A DNA stretch of 54,186 bases from Methylobacterium sp. E-005. Lineage in GTDB: Bacteria > Pseudomonadota > Alphaproteobacteria > Rhizobiales > Beijerinckiaceae. The notes below the pieces were generated by a model. That model searched no databases. It worked only from the letters and a program-made list of their open reading frames with translations, and had not been told where the DNA came from. Location of the stretch: contig NZ_JAKSYG010000239.1 in NCBI RefSeq assembly GCF_022829725.1, forward strand, positions 1 to 54,186, in the 5' to 3' direction. A program made the position numbers and the translations under genes. Shown one piece after another: positions 42,301 through 50,800 of the stretch (positions within the stretch are counted from its first letter, which is position 1; every line of letters starts with the position of its first letter).

Positions 42301-42482
42301 CGGGGGCGAACGCCCGGGTCTCCATGGGCACGGTGGTGATCGGCGGCCTCATCGTGGCGACCTTCATCACCCTGTTCATCACCCCGACTTTCTACGTCGC
42401 CTTCGAGCGTCTGTTCGGCGCAGACAGACCCGCCGCTGATGCAACGTCAGGGAACGGAGGCCGTGTGCAACCGGCCGAATAA
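39318..42482 (+). CDS. RND multidrug efflux pump (AcrB/HAE1 type)
   Basis: A 1054-residue proton-driven exporter with 12 helices and two large periplasmic loops. The N-terminus is 'MFARFVDRPILAGVISVLI'. The proton-relay pair lies in helix 4 ('GLVVDDAIIVVEN', Asp-Asp) and the Lys in helix 10 ('LVGLAAKNAILLVSFAED'). 'GFVPNEDQGYFFADVALPKGAS' and 'LAGQYESLRLPFVILLATPIAIFGAVG' are HAE1 landmarks. Length matches AcrB. ATG 39318 follows GAGGACCG. It functions with the divergent adaptor to expel hydrophobic toxicants. No local TetR/MarR repressor gene is present. Confidence 0.95.
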   Translation: MFARFVDRPILAGVISVLITLIGAVAGLTLPIAQFPEIAPPIINVQATYPGASAQQAYDAVTTPLEQEINGAQHLLYIASTSNTDGSVNLDATFEIGSDLDAAAAEVLTRANRAEAKLPASVRAQGLEIQKSTRQQLGNIVLYAEEGSPYDELFLANWAETQVIKPLRRVSGMGRIQNFSQKRYAMRLWLDPVKMEALAISPDAVIKAVSQQNEQITTGSLGKPPTDGTPTPFELQVVTQGRLSQPQEFANILLRANPDGSVVRVRDVARVELGSEQYGVRSSFDGKPSATLGLYQTPGANAVQVMDGVKATMEELARRFPPGLKYKIALDRTEFVREAITEVVHTLFEALALVIVVTYLFLQNWRATLIPSIAVPVALVGTFGPMALLGFSFNTLSLLGLVLAVGLVVDDAIIVVENTERLMDEGMAPRDASREAVNEVAGPVIATTLVLAALFVPVAFIPGLTGQLYNQFALTIAISVMISAVVSLTLTPALCGLILKHRAEGSDRRESRWKAPLRWFNRTLEASANVLTRVIGALSRHLVIVGLTFLAFAALTVLLVMQRPTGFVPNEDQGYFFADVALPKGASVARTDAMVERLGKALRDMPEADHTIGVIGRSILADAVAPFYGFQIPVLKPWGERAASADDIIARVQKEFRRDPAGQVRVVNPSPLPGLGTRSGLTLEIQDRSGAGGLKLAQAAQRFIDELTKSPNIAQALPTTSYGVPQIRLEIDRAKAEQLGVPLQNLFDALGTYVGSSFVNLFNRFGFVYQVYVQSEAAGRRTIQDLEALPVLNGRGEPVRIGSLVRAEFTTGPTAVLSYNTYPAIEVAIEVAESASSGTVLKEVEALAKDRLPGDFAVEWTDVAYQEKVAGGFAPLIFGLGVLMIFLLLAGQYESLRLPFVILLATPIAIFGAVGSLALRGLALDIFGQIGLLLLVGLAAKNAILLVSFAEDLRRQGEDALKAAQDAARLRMRPILMTSFAFIMGSIPLAIASGAGANARVSMGTVVIGGLIVATFITLFITPTFYVAFERLFGADRPAADATSGNGGRVQPAE

Positions 42483-42867
42483 GCCGACAGGTCGGTCGGC
42501 AAGCTCGTCCGCCCTGCGATCCGACTGATCCACACCGACACGATCCGTCAGCCGGCTGGTCGCCCCAGGCGATCCCATGTTTGCCGCCGATTTGGATGCG
42601 AACGCTCCGGGTCGGCGCGCCTTGATTGGGCGCGGCGCGAAGCCGCAGGCATCCAGAAGGCGTCGAAAACGCGCGCGCTCAGCATCGGCCTGCCGAATGC
42701 GCCGATAAACCCATTCGTCGCGCCGACATGGGGCCCGCCTACGCGGAGCAGGATCCCGCGTCAGAACCTGACGGCCTGCGGCGCTCATCCCGACCCGCGG
42801 GTCCGATGGATCAAACGGTGCCGACAATCGTCTGTCTGAAGGAGTTTTCGCCAGCGGGGGTGGGGTT
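42483..42867. other. Intergenic stretch without a confirmed gene
   Basis: 385 bases between the RND pump and the DUF808 gene. On the minus strand a frame reads 'DEWVYRRIRQADAERARFRR' followed by 'LLDACGFAP', which looks helix-like and could be the remnant of a gene, but there is no family match that I know, no start site and no ribosome-binding site. Confidence 0.3.
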
Positions 42868-43860
42868 GTGACTGTCGGACTGATCGCCCTGCTGGACGAC
42901 GTCGCCTTCATGGTCCGGACGGCGGCGGCCTCCCTCGACGACGTGGCGGGCCAGGCTGCGCGCGCGGGAACCAAAGCCGCTGGCGTCGTCATCGATGATG
43001 CTGCGGTCACGCCCCGGTACGTCGTCGGGTTTGCCGCCGAGCGGGAATTGCCCATCGTCGGCAAGATCGCCCTCGGGTCGCTGCGCAACAAGCTCCTGTT
43101 CCTGTTGCCCGGTGCCCTCGCCCTGAGCGCCTTCGCGCCGTGGGCGATCACGCCGCTCCTGATGCTGGGCGGCGCGTACCTCTGCTACGAAGGCACCGAG
43201 AAGGTGTACGAGACCCTGGTCCCCCATGGAGCCCATGGACACGGCGCGGACGACCAGAGTGCCGCGGGAGACGACCAAGCTCGGGAAGACCGCCGCGTCG
43301 CGAGCGCGATCAAGACGGATTTCATCCTCTCAGCCGAAATCATGGCCATAACCCTCGCGGCTTTGCCGGAGGGCAGCGTCTGGATGCGGGCGGCTGTGCT
43401 CTCGATCGTCGCTGTGGGCATCACCGCGGGCGTCTACGGTTTGGTCGCGCTGATCGTGAAGGCCGATGACGCCGGCCTCGCGCTCGCCCGGAGCACCGCC
43501 GGGCCGCCCTTTGGAAGACTCATCCGCGGTCTCGGACGCGGCGTGGTCAGGGGGATGCCGATCCTGTTGAAGCTCCTCGCCCTCATCGGTACGGCGGCGA
43601 TGATCTGGGTGGGCGGCGGAATTCTGATGCACGGGCTGGAAGCCTACGGCTTGTCAGCTCCGGCACACATCGCCCAACAGGCCGCGGAGATCGCCGCAGC
43701 GTCCCTGCCGGCCGCCAGCGGGGTCGTCGCGTGGCTCGTCACGGCGCTGGCATCGGGCCTGCTCGGATTGGTGGCGGGCGGACTTCTGATCCCGCTGACA
43801 CGCTTTGTCCTGGCACCGACATGGCAAAGCCTGACGCGTGCTGGGCCTCAATCAGCCTGA
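42868..43860 (+). CDS. DUF808 (YedI-like) inner membrane protein
   Basis: A 330-residue membrane protein of the DUF808 family. It opens with 'GLIALLDDVAFMVRTAAASLDDVAGQAARAGTKAAGVVIDDAAVTPRYV', the near-invariant start of the family, and has 'LLMLGGAYLCYEGTEKVYE' and 'AIKTDFILSAEIMAITLAAL' (D-F-I-L-S-A-E-I). About eight hydrophobic helices follow. A His-rich cytoplasmic or periplasmic insert ('PHGAHGHGADDQ') lies in the middle. Function of the family is unknown; metal or ion handling has been guessed. The GTG start at 42868 has a GGGGGTGGGG tract upstream. Confidence 0.87.
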   Translation: MTVGLIALLDDVAFMVRTAAASLDDVAGQAARAGTKAAGVVIDDAAVTPRYVVGFAAERELPIVGKIALGSLRNKLLFLLPGALALSAFAPWAITPLLMLGGAYLCYEGTEKVYETLVPHGAHGHGADDQSAAGDDQAREDRRVASAIKTDFILSAEIMAITLAALPEGSVWMRAAVLSIVAVGITAGVYGLVALIVKADDAGLALARSTAGPPFGRLIRGLGRGVVRGMPILLKLLALIGTAAMIWVGGGILMHGLEAYGLSAPAHIAQQAAEIAAASLPAASGVVAWLVTALASGLLGLVAGGLLIPLTRFVLAPTWQSLTRAGPQSA

Positions 43861-44350
43861 TCCCTGTGATTAAGGGAATTGAGGAACCTCAAGACCGACG
43901 GTTAACGTCTGCCGGTGCTTCGTTCGGCAGACTCATCTGGCGCATGTCCACTGGTCCAAAGCCGAATCATCATCAGCCTTGGTTGAGCATCGGCTCGTAA
44001 GCGGAAGCGCAACGCGTTGGCTGAACTGCACGAGGCCTGACAGGGAGCGACGATCACGTCCCCTCTTATGCCCCGTCGCTTGGAAGCAGACCGGCAGAGA
44101 TCCACCCCGGGCGGTCGTCAGGCTCGCCTGACGGTGCCCATTCGTCGGTCCCGGGTTCCCGCGTTGAAGCGGTACCCGCGTGTTGTTCAGAGGGTCCGGC
44201 TGAGAGGGGAATGGGGTTCGGCCGTCATGCCGGACCAGGGCAGACATCATCCCCCCGCCGGCGCGCGGTCGAAAGGCGTCAGCACGCGCCTACATCGTTC
44301 GTCTGCCCGAAGCCCGCCGCGGCACGTCGTCTTTCCGGACCCGATCCCCC
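43861..44350. other. Intergenic stretch with a repeat copy
   Basis: 490 bases between the DUF808 and histidine kinase genes, without a credible gene. It contains copy 3 of the dispersed hairpin repeat at 44058-44110. The remainder is probably the kinase leader and promoter. Confidence 0.4.
44058..44110 (+). repeat. Dispersed hairpin repeat, copy 3
   Basis: GTCCCCTCTT (44058-44067) and GGAAGCAGAC (44082-44091) keep the 34-nt arm-to-arm length, and the tail CGGCAGAGATCCACCC matches copies 1 and 2. The arms have lost most pairing, so this copy looks older. Confidence 0.5.
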
Positions 44351-47011
44351 ATGGTTCATACCGGCTACAATCCGGCTCTCGTCGTGCTGTCCGTGGTCAT
44401 CGCGGTGTTCGCCTCCTACGCGGCGCTCGACCTCGGTGCGCGTGTGCGCAAGCCCGATGTCGGACCGCGCTGGGCCTGGGGCGCCGGCGCGGCGGTGGCG
44501 ATGGGCGGCGGCATCTGGGCGATGCATTTCGTCGGCATGATCGCCTTCGAGATGGGCATGCCCGCCGCCTACGATCTGGGCCTGACACTCCTATCCCGGC
44601 TGATTGCCATCAGCGTGACCGCCATGGCCTTCGCGTGGGTGGCCGTGCGTGGAACCGGCGTGCGTGCGCTCTTCGTTGCCGGGCCGCTCATGGGCGTAGG
44701 CGTGGCCGCCATGCACTACACCGGCATGGCCGCGATGCGCGTTCCTGGAAATCTCGCCTTCGACCCCGCCATCGTCGCGGCTTCCGTGGTCATCGCGGTG
44801 ACCGCAGCGACGGCCGCCCTATGGCTGACCTTCCGGCGCAACCGTCCCTGGCAGAAGGTCGCCGCCGCCTGCGTCATGGGCTTGGCGGTGGCGGGCATGC
44901 ACTACACCGGCATGGCGGCAGCGACCTTCACCGCGGAGGAGGCCGGCGCCCACGCCGCGTATGCGACCGCCCTGGGAGCAAACCAGCAGAACCTCGCCCT
45001 CTCCGTGGCGGGCGTGACCTTCGTCATCCTGTTCCTGGCGATGATGGCGGGCTCGCTCGATCAGCGGCGCGTGCAGAGGCGCCTGCACGTGAGTGAGGCG
45101 CGCTTCCGCTCCGCGGTCCTCGCCGTCGATGGCGTGATGTGGACCGCCGACGCGGCCGGTGAGTTCATCGAGGAACAGCCTGGCTGGGAGCAAATCACCG
45201 GCCAGACCTTCGAGCAGTATCGCCGCGGCGGCTGGGCCACGGCCCTTCATCCCGACGACATACCCGTCACGGTGCATGCCTGGACCGAGGCGGTCCAGAC
45301 CGGCGGCCACTACGCCGTCGAGCAGAGGCTTCGCGGCCGGGATGGCTTCTGGCGGCATTATGCGGTGCGCGCCGTGCCGGTGCGGGATACCGACGGGACG
45401 ATCCGCGAATGGGTCGGCGTTCACGCGGACGTCACCGCCCGCCACCAGTACGAGACCGCGCTGCGTGAGGCCCGCGATGCGGCCGAGGGGGCCAACCGCG
45501 CCAAGAGCGCTTTCCTCGCCAACATGAGCCACGAGTTGCGCACGCCGCTCTCCGCTGTGATCGGTTACGCGGAGATGCTGCAGGAGGAAGCCGAAGACGC
45601 GGGCGAGGACGCCCTTCTGGGGGACCTCGGAAAGATCAAATCGAATGCCCAGCACCTGCTCGGCCTGATCAACGACGTGCTGGACCTGTCGAAGGTCGAG
45701 GCCGAGAAGATGGACGTCGCCGCGGAATCCTTCGATGTCGAGGCATTCTCCCGGGACGCGACCGGCACCGTCGAGGCCTTGGTGGCCAAGAAGGGCAACA
45801 CCCTCATCCTCGACTTGGCCCCCGATCTCGGCAGAGCCCATACCGACGTGGTGAAGCTGCGTCAGTGCCTGTTCAACCTCATCGGCAACGCCGCCAAGTT
45901 CACCGAGAAGGGAACCGTGACGGTGCGGGTGCATCGCGAGGCGGATGCGGCAGGGGACCGGCTCGTCTTCGCCGTCGCGGATACCGGCATCGGCATGACG
46001 CCGGAGCAGGTCGCCGGGCTATTCCAGCGGTTCAAGCAGGCGGACGAGACCACCACCCGTCGCTTCGGCGGGACCGGCCTGGGCTTGGCCCTGACGAAGG
46101 CCTTCGCCCAACTCCTCGGCGGCGACGTCACCGTCGCGAGCGTCGAGGGTTCGGGGACGACGTTCACGCTGGCCGTCCCCGCTGCGTTGACCCCTGAGAG
46201 TGCGGATATCAGCACCGTGGGAATGGATGCCGTCGATGCGGCACACGACCCGACGGGCCGAAGCCTCATCCTGGTCGTCGACGACGAGGCCAGCCAGCGT
46301 GATCTGATGACACGGTTCCTCACCCGCCAAGGCTTCGCGGTCCGGACGGCGGCCGACGGGCGCAGCGGGCTGGAGCTTGCCCGGCAATTGGGCCCGGCGG
46401 CGATCCTGCTCGACGTGATGATGCCGGAGATCGACGGGTGGGCGGTCCTGACGCGTCTGAAGGACGACGTCGTTACCCGGGACATTCCCGTCGTCATGGT
46501 CAGCTTCGTCTCCGACGCAGCTCTCAGCTCATCCCTCGGCGCGGTGGGGTCGGTGCCCAAACCGGTCGATTGGGTTCGGCTGAAGGGTATTCTGGACCGG
46601 ATCGGCGCGATCGAGCGGGCGGGCGACGTGCTCGTCGTGGATGACGATGCTGACATGCGCGATCGCCTGCGAACGGTGCTCGAACGCCATGGGTGGGCTG
46701 TGCGGGAGGCCGGCGACGGAGCCCAGGCCCTGGACCGGGTACGCATCGCCGTCCCACGCCTGATCCTGCTCGACCTGACCATGCCCGTCATGGACGGCTT
46801 TGCATTCCTGCGCGAAATGCGCGCCCTGCCGGACTGTGCGGAGGTGCCCGTGGTGGTGCTCAGTGCCCGGGATATCTCGGCTGGCGAACGCCGCGAACTG
46901 GCCGGGGCCGACCGGGTGTTGAAGAAGGGTGACGTCAGCCTGCGCGAGATCGCCGTGGAGGTCAGCCGCCTTGGACAATCCGTGGACGCACGGACGACGG
47001 CCGCGCCTTAG
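44351..47011 (+). CDS. MHYT-PAS hybrid sensor histidine kinase with two receivers
   Basis: An 886-residue membrane sensor. Order: MHYT domain with seven helices (about 1-215) showing 'IWAMHFVGM', 'AAMHYTGMAAM' and 'AGMHYTGMAAA', thought to bind a metal and sense a diatomic gas or redox state; PAS (about 240-365, 'HPDDIP'); HisKA with the phospho-His in 'NMSHELRTPLSAVIGY'; HATPase_c ('LIGNAAKFTEKG', 'DTGIGM', 'FGGTGLGLAL'); receiver 1 ('LVVDDEASQ', 'LLDVMMPEIDGW'); receiver 2 ('VVDDDADMRD', 'LLDLTMPVMDGF'). ATG 44351 begins directly before the first helix. No output partner is adjacent, so phosphotransfer probably goes to a distant regulator. Confidence 0.93.
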   Translation: MVHTGYNPALVVLSVVIAVFASYAALDLGARVRKPDVGPRWAWGAGAAVAMGGGIWAMHFVGMIAFEMGMPAAYDLGLTLLSRLIAISVTAMAFAWVAVRGTGVRALFVAGPLMGVGVAAMHYTGMAAMRVPGNLAFDPAIVAASVVIAVTAATAALWLTFRRNRPWQKVAAACVMGLAVAGMHYTGMAAATFTAEEAGAHAAYATALGANQQNLALSVAGVTFVILFLAMMAGSLDQRRVQRRLHVSEARFRSAVLAVDGVMWTADAAGEFIEEQPGWEQITGQTFEQYRRGGWATALHPDDIPVTVHAWTEAVQTGGHYAVEQRLRGRDGFWRHYAVRAVPVRDTDGTIREWVGVHADVTARHQYETALREARDAAEGANRAKSAFLANMSHELRTPLSAVIGYAEMLQEEAEDAGEDALLGDLGKIKSNAQHLLGLINDVLDLSKVEAEKMDVAAESFDVEAFSRDATGTVEALVAKKGNTLILDLAPDLGRAHTDVVKLRQCLFNLIGNAAKFTEKGTVTVRVHREADAAGDRLVFAVADTGIGMTPEQVAGLFQRFKQADETTTRRFGGTGLGLALTKAFAQLLGGDVTVASVEGSGTTFTLAVPAALTPESADISTVGMDAVDAAHDPTGRSLILVVDDEASQRDLMTRFLTRQGFAVRTAADGRSGLELARQLGPAAILLDVMMPEIDGWAVLTRLKDDVVTRDIPVVMVSFVSDAALSSSLGAVGSVPKPVDWVRLKGILDRIGAIERAGDVLVVDDDADMRDRLRTVLERHGWAVREAGDGAQALDRVRIAVPRLILLDLTMPVMDGFAFLREMRALPDCAEVPVVVLSARDISAGERRELAGADRVLKKGDVSLREIAVEVSRLGQSVDARTTAAP

Positions 47012-47401
47012 GCGGATCGTCAGCCCTCGTCAGGCGCGTTCAGCCAACTCAGCCGTTGCCCCCGCGCTCGGCAGGGCGCGCCGGGGCGGATGGCGGGGTC
47101 GGACGCGTCGGTGCCTATGATACCCCGGAGGAAAACCGTGAGGGACGCGGACTATGCCGCGCGCCTGCCCTTCCAACGGGGTTGCCATCCGTCCGCGACC
47201 TGACCGTCTGCGGCAAGCTCGCGATCGCCGGTGCCGGGGGTGGCGCCGGCCGTGGCCCCCGCGAAAGTGACCTGCGCGCCGGGGCACCGACATCCCGGCA
47301 GGTTCGTTCAGACGCAATGGCTCTGCCGGAATGGCGCTGGACAGACCCTCCGGTGCTCCTGGGTTGCCGATTCATGACGTTCCGCAACGGAGGGTGACAG
47401 G
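47012..47401. other. Intergenic stretch before the MscS gene
   Basis: 390 bases with no supported gene; the minus-strand ORF here is arginine-rich with no family features. GCCGGTGCC and GGCGCCGGC around 47230-47255 could pair imperfectly. The 3' end carries a strong GGAGGG ribosome-binding site for the MscS gene. Confidence 0.35.
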
Positions 47402-48403
47402 TTGCATTTGTTCGGGATCGACTGGGTCGGCGTGAATGCCGAGAACGGACGCAAGCTTGTCCTGTCCATCGCCTTCATCGCAATCATCGTCTGCGGCAGC
47501 TTGGGATTGCGCGGTCTGGTCGGGCTGATCCTGTCACGGTCAGACCATGCGAGCGTTCAGACTCGATTCTGGACGCGTCAGGGCGTCAGCCTCCTGGCGG
47601 CTGCACTGCTCATCCTAGGCCTGATGTCGATCTGGTTCGATGACCCGACCCGGCTGGCCACCGCCTTCGGCCTCGTCTCGGCGGGACTGGCCTTCGCCCT
47701 GCAGCAGGTCATCACCTCGCTGGCCGGCTACTTCGTCATCCTGCGCGGCGCGACCTTCACGGTCGGCGACCGTATCTCCATGGGTGGCGTGCGTGGCGAT
47801 GTCATGCGCCTCGGCTTCATCCAGACCACGATCATGGAGATGGGGCAGCCACCCGCTGTCCAGGGTGCCGAGCCTGCGATGTGGGTGCGCAGCCGCCAGT
47901 TCACCGGCCGCATCGTCACGGTCAGCAACTCCAAAATCTTCTCGGATCCCGTTTACAACTACACCCGCGACTTCCCGTTCATATGGGAGGAGATTGCCAT
48001 CCCGGTGAGCTACTCGGATGACCGGGCCCGGGCGGAGGCCATCCTGCTCGACGCCGCACGCCGGCATGCCATCGATCCGGCCTCGATGGCCGCCGAGGCC
48101 AAGGCGCGGCTGCAGGCCCGGTTCGGGGTCGAGCCGCTGGACCTCGAACCGCGGGTGTTCTGGCGCATCACCGACAACTGGCTTGAATTGAGCATCCGCT
48201 TCATCCTCGGGACCCACCAGATCCGCGGGGCCAAGGACGCAATGAGCCGGGATATCCTGGCCGGCTTCGACGCGGCCGGCATCGGCATCGCCTCGGCCAC
48301 CTACGACATCGTCGGGATGCCACCCTTGCGGCTCGACGACCGCTTTGCCCGACGGATCGCTCCGGACGCGGTCTCGCCCGGACAGTCGACGCCGGATCAA
48401 TAA
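47402..48403 (+). CDS. MscS-family mechanosensitive ion channel
   Basis: A 333-residue small-conductance channel protein. N-terminal helices around 'LVLSIAFIAIIVCGSLGLRGLVG' and 'QGVSLLAAALLILGLMSIWF' lead into the pore helix and MscS core: 'SAGLAFALQQVITSLAGYFVILRGATFTVGDRI' with 'GDVMRLGFIQTTIMEM' and 'GRIVTVSNSKIF' of the beta domain. It opens under hypo-osmotic tension in the inner membrane. The start is TTG 47402, chosen because GGAGGG lies seven bases before it and it precedes helix 1 closely. Its stop overlaps the last bases of the OprB remnant on the other strand. Confidence 0.87.
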   Translation: MHLFGIDWVGVNAENGRKLVLSIAFIAIIVCGSLGLRGLVGLILSRSDHASVQTRFWTRQGVSLLAAALLILGLMSIWFDDPTRLATAFGLVSAGLAFALQQVITSLAGYFVILRGATFTVGDRISMGGVRGDVMRLGFIQTTIMEMGQPPAVQGAEPAMWVRSRQFTGRIVTVSNSKIFSDPVYNYTRDFPFIWEEIAIPVSYSDDRARAEAILLDAARRHAIDPASMAAEAKARLQARFGVEPLDLEPRVFWRITDNWLELSIRFILGTHQIRGAKDAMSRDILAGFDAAGIGIASATYDIVGMPPLRLDDRFARRIAPDAVSPGQSTPDQ

Positions 48404-48768
48404 CGAACCGTGGTGCGCAGCCCGAAGACGAGGGCATCCCCGATCCGCGCGTATCTGGGCGCAGACGGATTCTGGATCCCTCCCGCGGGGCGAACGCTGT
48501 ATTGGACAGGGGGCCGCAGGGACCATCCCGGTACGATCTGGGCCCGATAGTCGTCTCCAGCGGCCGCGCCCGTGGATCGGGTAGCCATTGGCGTGGAGGA
48601 CCGTACGCTCCACGCCGGCGAGCCGCTCCAGGTCGGCGGTGACCTGCAAGTCGAGCCGTCCCACGTACAAGGCGCCGCGCTTCATGCCGCCCGTGGCGTT
48701 GCCGAGGAGCGCGCCGATACAGTCGAGGGTGTAGGTGATCCCAACGCGCGCCAGGAACGCGCCGGAGG
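48397..48768 (-). pseudogene. Remnant of an OprB-type carbohydrate porin with central deletion
   Basis: Two separate pieces of one porin are joined. The left (downstream) frame 48397-48588 gives the C-terminus: 'YRAQIVPGWSLRPPVQY' and 'DALVFGLRTTVRY' then stop, ending in the aromatic residue typical of outer-membrane barrels. The other frame, about 48570-48768, gives the N-terminal segment: 'VGITYTLDC', 'GNATGGMKRGALYVGRLDL' and 'VTADLERLAGV', the OprB opening. OprB porins are about 400-450 residues; roughly 250 central residues and the signal peptide are missing and the pieces are out of frame. It is not functional. Confidence 0.65.
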
Positions 48769-48910
48769 ATGCGCGTCGGCTCGCTGGGGCAAACCCTGCG
48801 TTCCGGGCTCGCTACCGCGGCCGCGGCCATCGACGCGCCGAGCCACGCGGTCCAGCGGCAGCTCCGGCACAAGCGGTTCGACACGACGAAGCGCCGCGGC
48901 CGATACGAGA
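48769..48910 (+). pseudogene. C-terminal fragment of a tyrosine recombinase
   Basis: The frame contains 'LGQTLRSGLATAAAA' and 'HAVQRQLRHKRFDTTK', resembling integrase box II: 'HSLRxGxAT...' and '(I/V)QxxLGHKxxxTTxxYI'. The box II His is Gln here, and just after 'DTT' the catalytic-Tyr segment is lost. It borders the OprB remnant directly, as if a recombination event truncated both. The fragment has no start and is not functional. Confidence 0.5.
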
Positions 48911-49342
48911 AGCCCCCGCCTCGATCCACGCGCACCCCAAAGGGTTCAAGGCGCTGCGGGGGATCGCGGCCGCCCCGATTGCAAACCCCGCGACCTCGAC
49001 ATTGAGGGGCTGCGGATGGTGTTGCGTCAGCACGGGCGCGCCTTCGATGCGTTGAACCGCGGGGTGTAACAACGTGACAACATCATCCGGCCGGTCGCGG
49101 ATGTCGTGACGCGCGGGGGGGATGGTGACAATGAGCCCGGCGGATTGAGCCAGCGGCTCGTATCATGGTCCGCGACGCGTCCAAGTGCCAAACCAGACAC
49201 AGGGCAGGTTCCTCGGTAGAGTCCCTCGTGCAACTTCAGATCAACATTCACGAATTGTACAGTATGTGCTTGTTGTAATTCGAACGATCGGCGTAGCGGC
49301 CGTATTAACGGCTGTAGATCAAGTCTTGTCGGGTTTCGTTCG
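48911..49342. other. Intergenic stretch without a gene
   Basis: About 430 bases between the integrase fragment and the PilZ gene. I see no coding sequence. The last 100 bases are less G+C-rich (around 49245-49325) and probably include the PilZ promoter. Confidence 0.35.
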
Positions 49343-49621
49343 ATGTATGAGCGCCGTGCGAAGCTGCGAGTGCAGGCCACGATTGAGGGGCATGCGGCTT
49401 TTCCCGGTGTGGAGGCCGAAGTTCGCTGCCTCGTAGTGAACCACTCGCCTGTGGGTGCCTGTCTCTCGTTCGTGCCGGGGACGGCGGTACCGCGCTACTT
49501 TAACCTCGCCATTGGGCATGAGCCCGCTGCATCACCCGTCCGCTTGGTTTGGAAGCGAGAGGATGCGGCTGGCGTAGCCTTCGTCGCACCCCGGTCGGTG
49601 CCGGACGTGATCCCGGGCTGA
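49343..49621 (+). CDS. PilZ-like single-domain protein
   Basis: A 92-residue protein with the PilZ layout: 'ERRAKLRVQATIEGHAAF' (an R-R-xx-R like c-di-GMP-binding start, here 'ERRAKLR'), 'CLVVNHSPVGACLSF' (the D/N-x-S-x-x-G motif) and 'RLVWKREDAAGVAFV' (the last strand with G-V-x-F). Such short PilZ proteins are numerous in Methylobacterium and may bind c-di-GMP, though the N for D in the second motif could weaken this. Upstream is an A+T-richer promoter-like stretch. No neighbouring motility or cellulose genes suggest a target. Confidence 0.75.
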   Translation: MYERRAKLRVQATIEGHAAFPGVEAEVRCLVVNHSPVGACLSFVPGTAVPRYFNLAIGHEPAASPVRLVWKREDAAGVAFVAPRSVPDVIPG

Positions 49622-50300
49622 TGTGACAACGTCCGGCACGATCAATGTCGGCAACCTCAAGCCCGTCTGGTTCAGAGGGCGCTATGGAGGCGGGCCGGAT
49701 CCCGTGACGACGTGGTTCGGCCCTGCGCCGTTCGGCATCCGAGCCGGAGCGACCATCGTCATGTAGCGCGTCGCGTTGACGGCGCGGCGGCGGTGAGTGC
49801 TGAGCAACTAGCGGGCGAATAGCTGCGAGGAACACAGCGGGAGCGGGTACCTTTGCGGCGATGGAAGCGATCCCTATGCCCGACATCCTTGCCGCGCCGG
49901 GCGCAGCCCCGGGGCTCGCGCTGCTGTTCGTCTTCTCCGCGGGCACAGCGGCCATGATGCGGTGTCGCCAGGACCCCGACCGGTGCGCCGAGCGGGCGAT
50001 CATCGTGCTCGTGCTGCCGCTCCCTATGGCGGTGCGCATGGTCGCCTTCAGACCTGTTGAGGCCGGTGATCGAGTCGAGGAGCGCGATGCGCGCTGAAGC
50101 CCGGGGCGCTGCCCACTTTGCGCATTCGGGCACGTGCGCGAGGCTGTCGCTGAGGGCAGCATGGCGGATCCTCTCAGGCGGCTCGGGTACCTCGAGAGGT
50201 ACCCACCATCCTCGTGGAGGTGCTGATCCAACCCCTGCCGCGTGCGGTTCGCTTGGTAGCGTTGTCCCAGCGGGCCAGCGCTGAGGCGATTATCCACCTG
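49622..50300. other. Mostly non-coding stretch; one doubtful short ORF
   Basis: About 680 bases. The only plausible plus-strand ORF is 49861-50097 (78 residues) with two hydrophobic segments ('GLALLFVFSAGTAAMM' and 'AIIVLVLPLPMAVRM'), which could be a two-helix membrane protein. It has no clear ribosome-binding site and no recognised family, so I do not call it as a gene. CTCGAGAGGTACCC near 50190 carries a partial palindrome. Confidence 0.3.
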
Positions 50301-50510
50301 TTAGGCCCTGCGCATCGCCTGCGCCTGCAGGCGCTCGGCCTCTTCCTGCCATGCGTCGCGCTCGGTTCGCATCGCCTCCACGAGGGCGTGCATGTTCCCG
50401 GCGTCAATCGCGGTCTCGACGAGCATGTCCTGAGCCGACGCCAGTTGCTGGCGAAGCTCGGCGTTCTCAGTCACCAGCGCCAGCAGTAAGGCGGTCATGA
50501 CATCGCCCAT
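50301..50510 (-). CDS. Small coiled-coil protein of unknown function
   Basis: A 69-residue acidic/polar protein that is nearly all predicted helix: 'LALVTENAELRQQLASAQD' and 'MRTERDAWQEEAERLQAQAM' with heptad-spaced Leu/Ala residues, hence a probable coiled coil. ATG 50510 follows GGAGCAGGA; the upstream in-frame extension lacks features. Similar short proteins are seen scattered in Methylobacterium genomes. No domain name and no operon partner. Confidence 0.6.
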   Translation of the reverse strand: MGDVMTALLLALVTENAELRQQLASAQDMLVETAIDAGNMHALVEAMRTERDAWQEEAERLQAQAMRRA

Positions 50511-50599
50511 TCCTGCTCCCGCGCACCCTAAGGCAGAGCGTTTAGCCGGGCTCAAGCTTGGCCGCAATCGCGTCCGATCACCACGGCGCACCGAAGGGA

Positions 50600-50800
50600 C
50601 TACTCGCCCGTTGTGCCAACGCCTCGCGTACGTGGCGCTGTGCGCACCTGATCGATCTCGTTTGGACCTAGGCTGGCCACTCCGTAGAGCGGATCACCTC
50701 CGCGCTTCTGCGCCTGCCGGCGACGCTGCAGGACGACCAAGCCTGAAGCCACGACTGCGATCATGAAGATCGCGAACGCGATGAGCCTCCAGTCCTCCAT
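50600..50800 (-). CDS. Small single-helix membrane protein
   Basis: A 66-residue protein with one membrane helix near the N-terminus ('LIAFAIFMIAVVASGLVVL', about residues 6-24) followed by a basic segment 'QRRRQAQKRGG' (inside, by the positive-inside rule) and a polar tail. There is no family that I recognise. It is in the same orientation as the coiled-coil gene 90 bp downstream. The N-out/C-in topology is inferred from charge. Confidence 0.5.
   Translation of the reverse strand: MEDWRLIAFAIFMIAVVASGLVVLQRRRQAQKRGGDPLYGVASLGPNEIDQVRTAPRTRGVGTTGE

Noticed and set aside
47030..47317. Minus-strand 95-codon ORF before the MscS gene
   Set aside because: Arg/His/Gly-rich, no start signal, no recognisable domain; probably chance in G+C-rich DNA.
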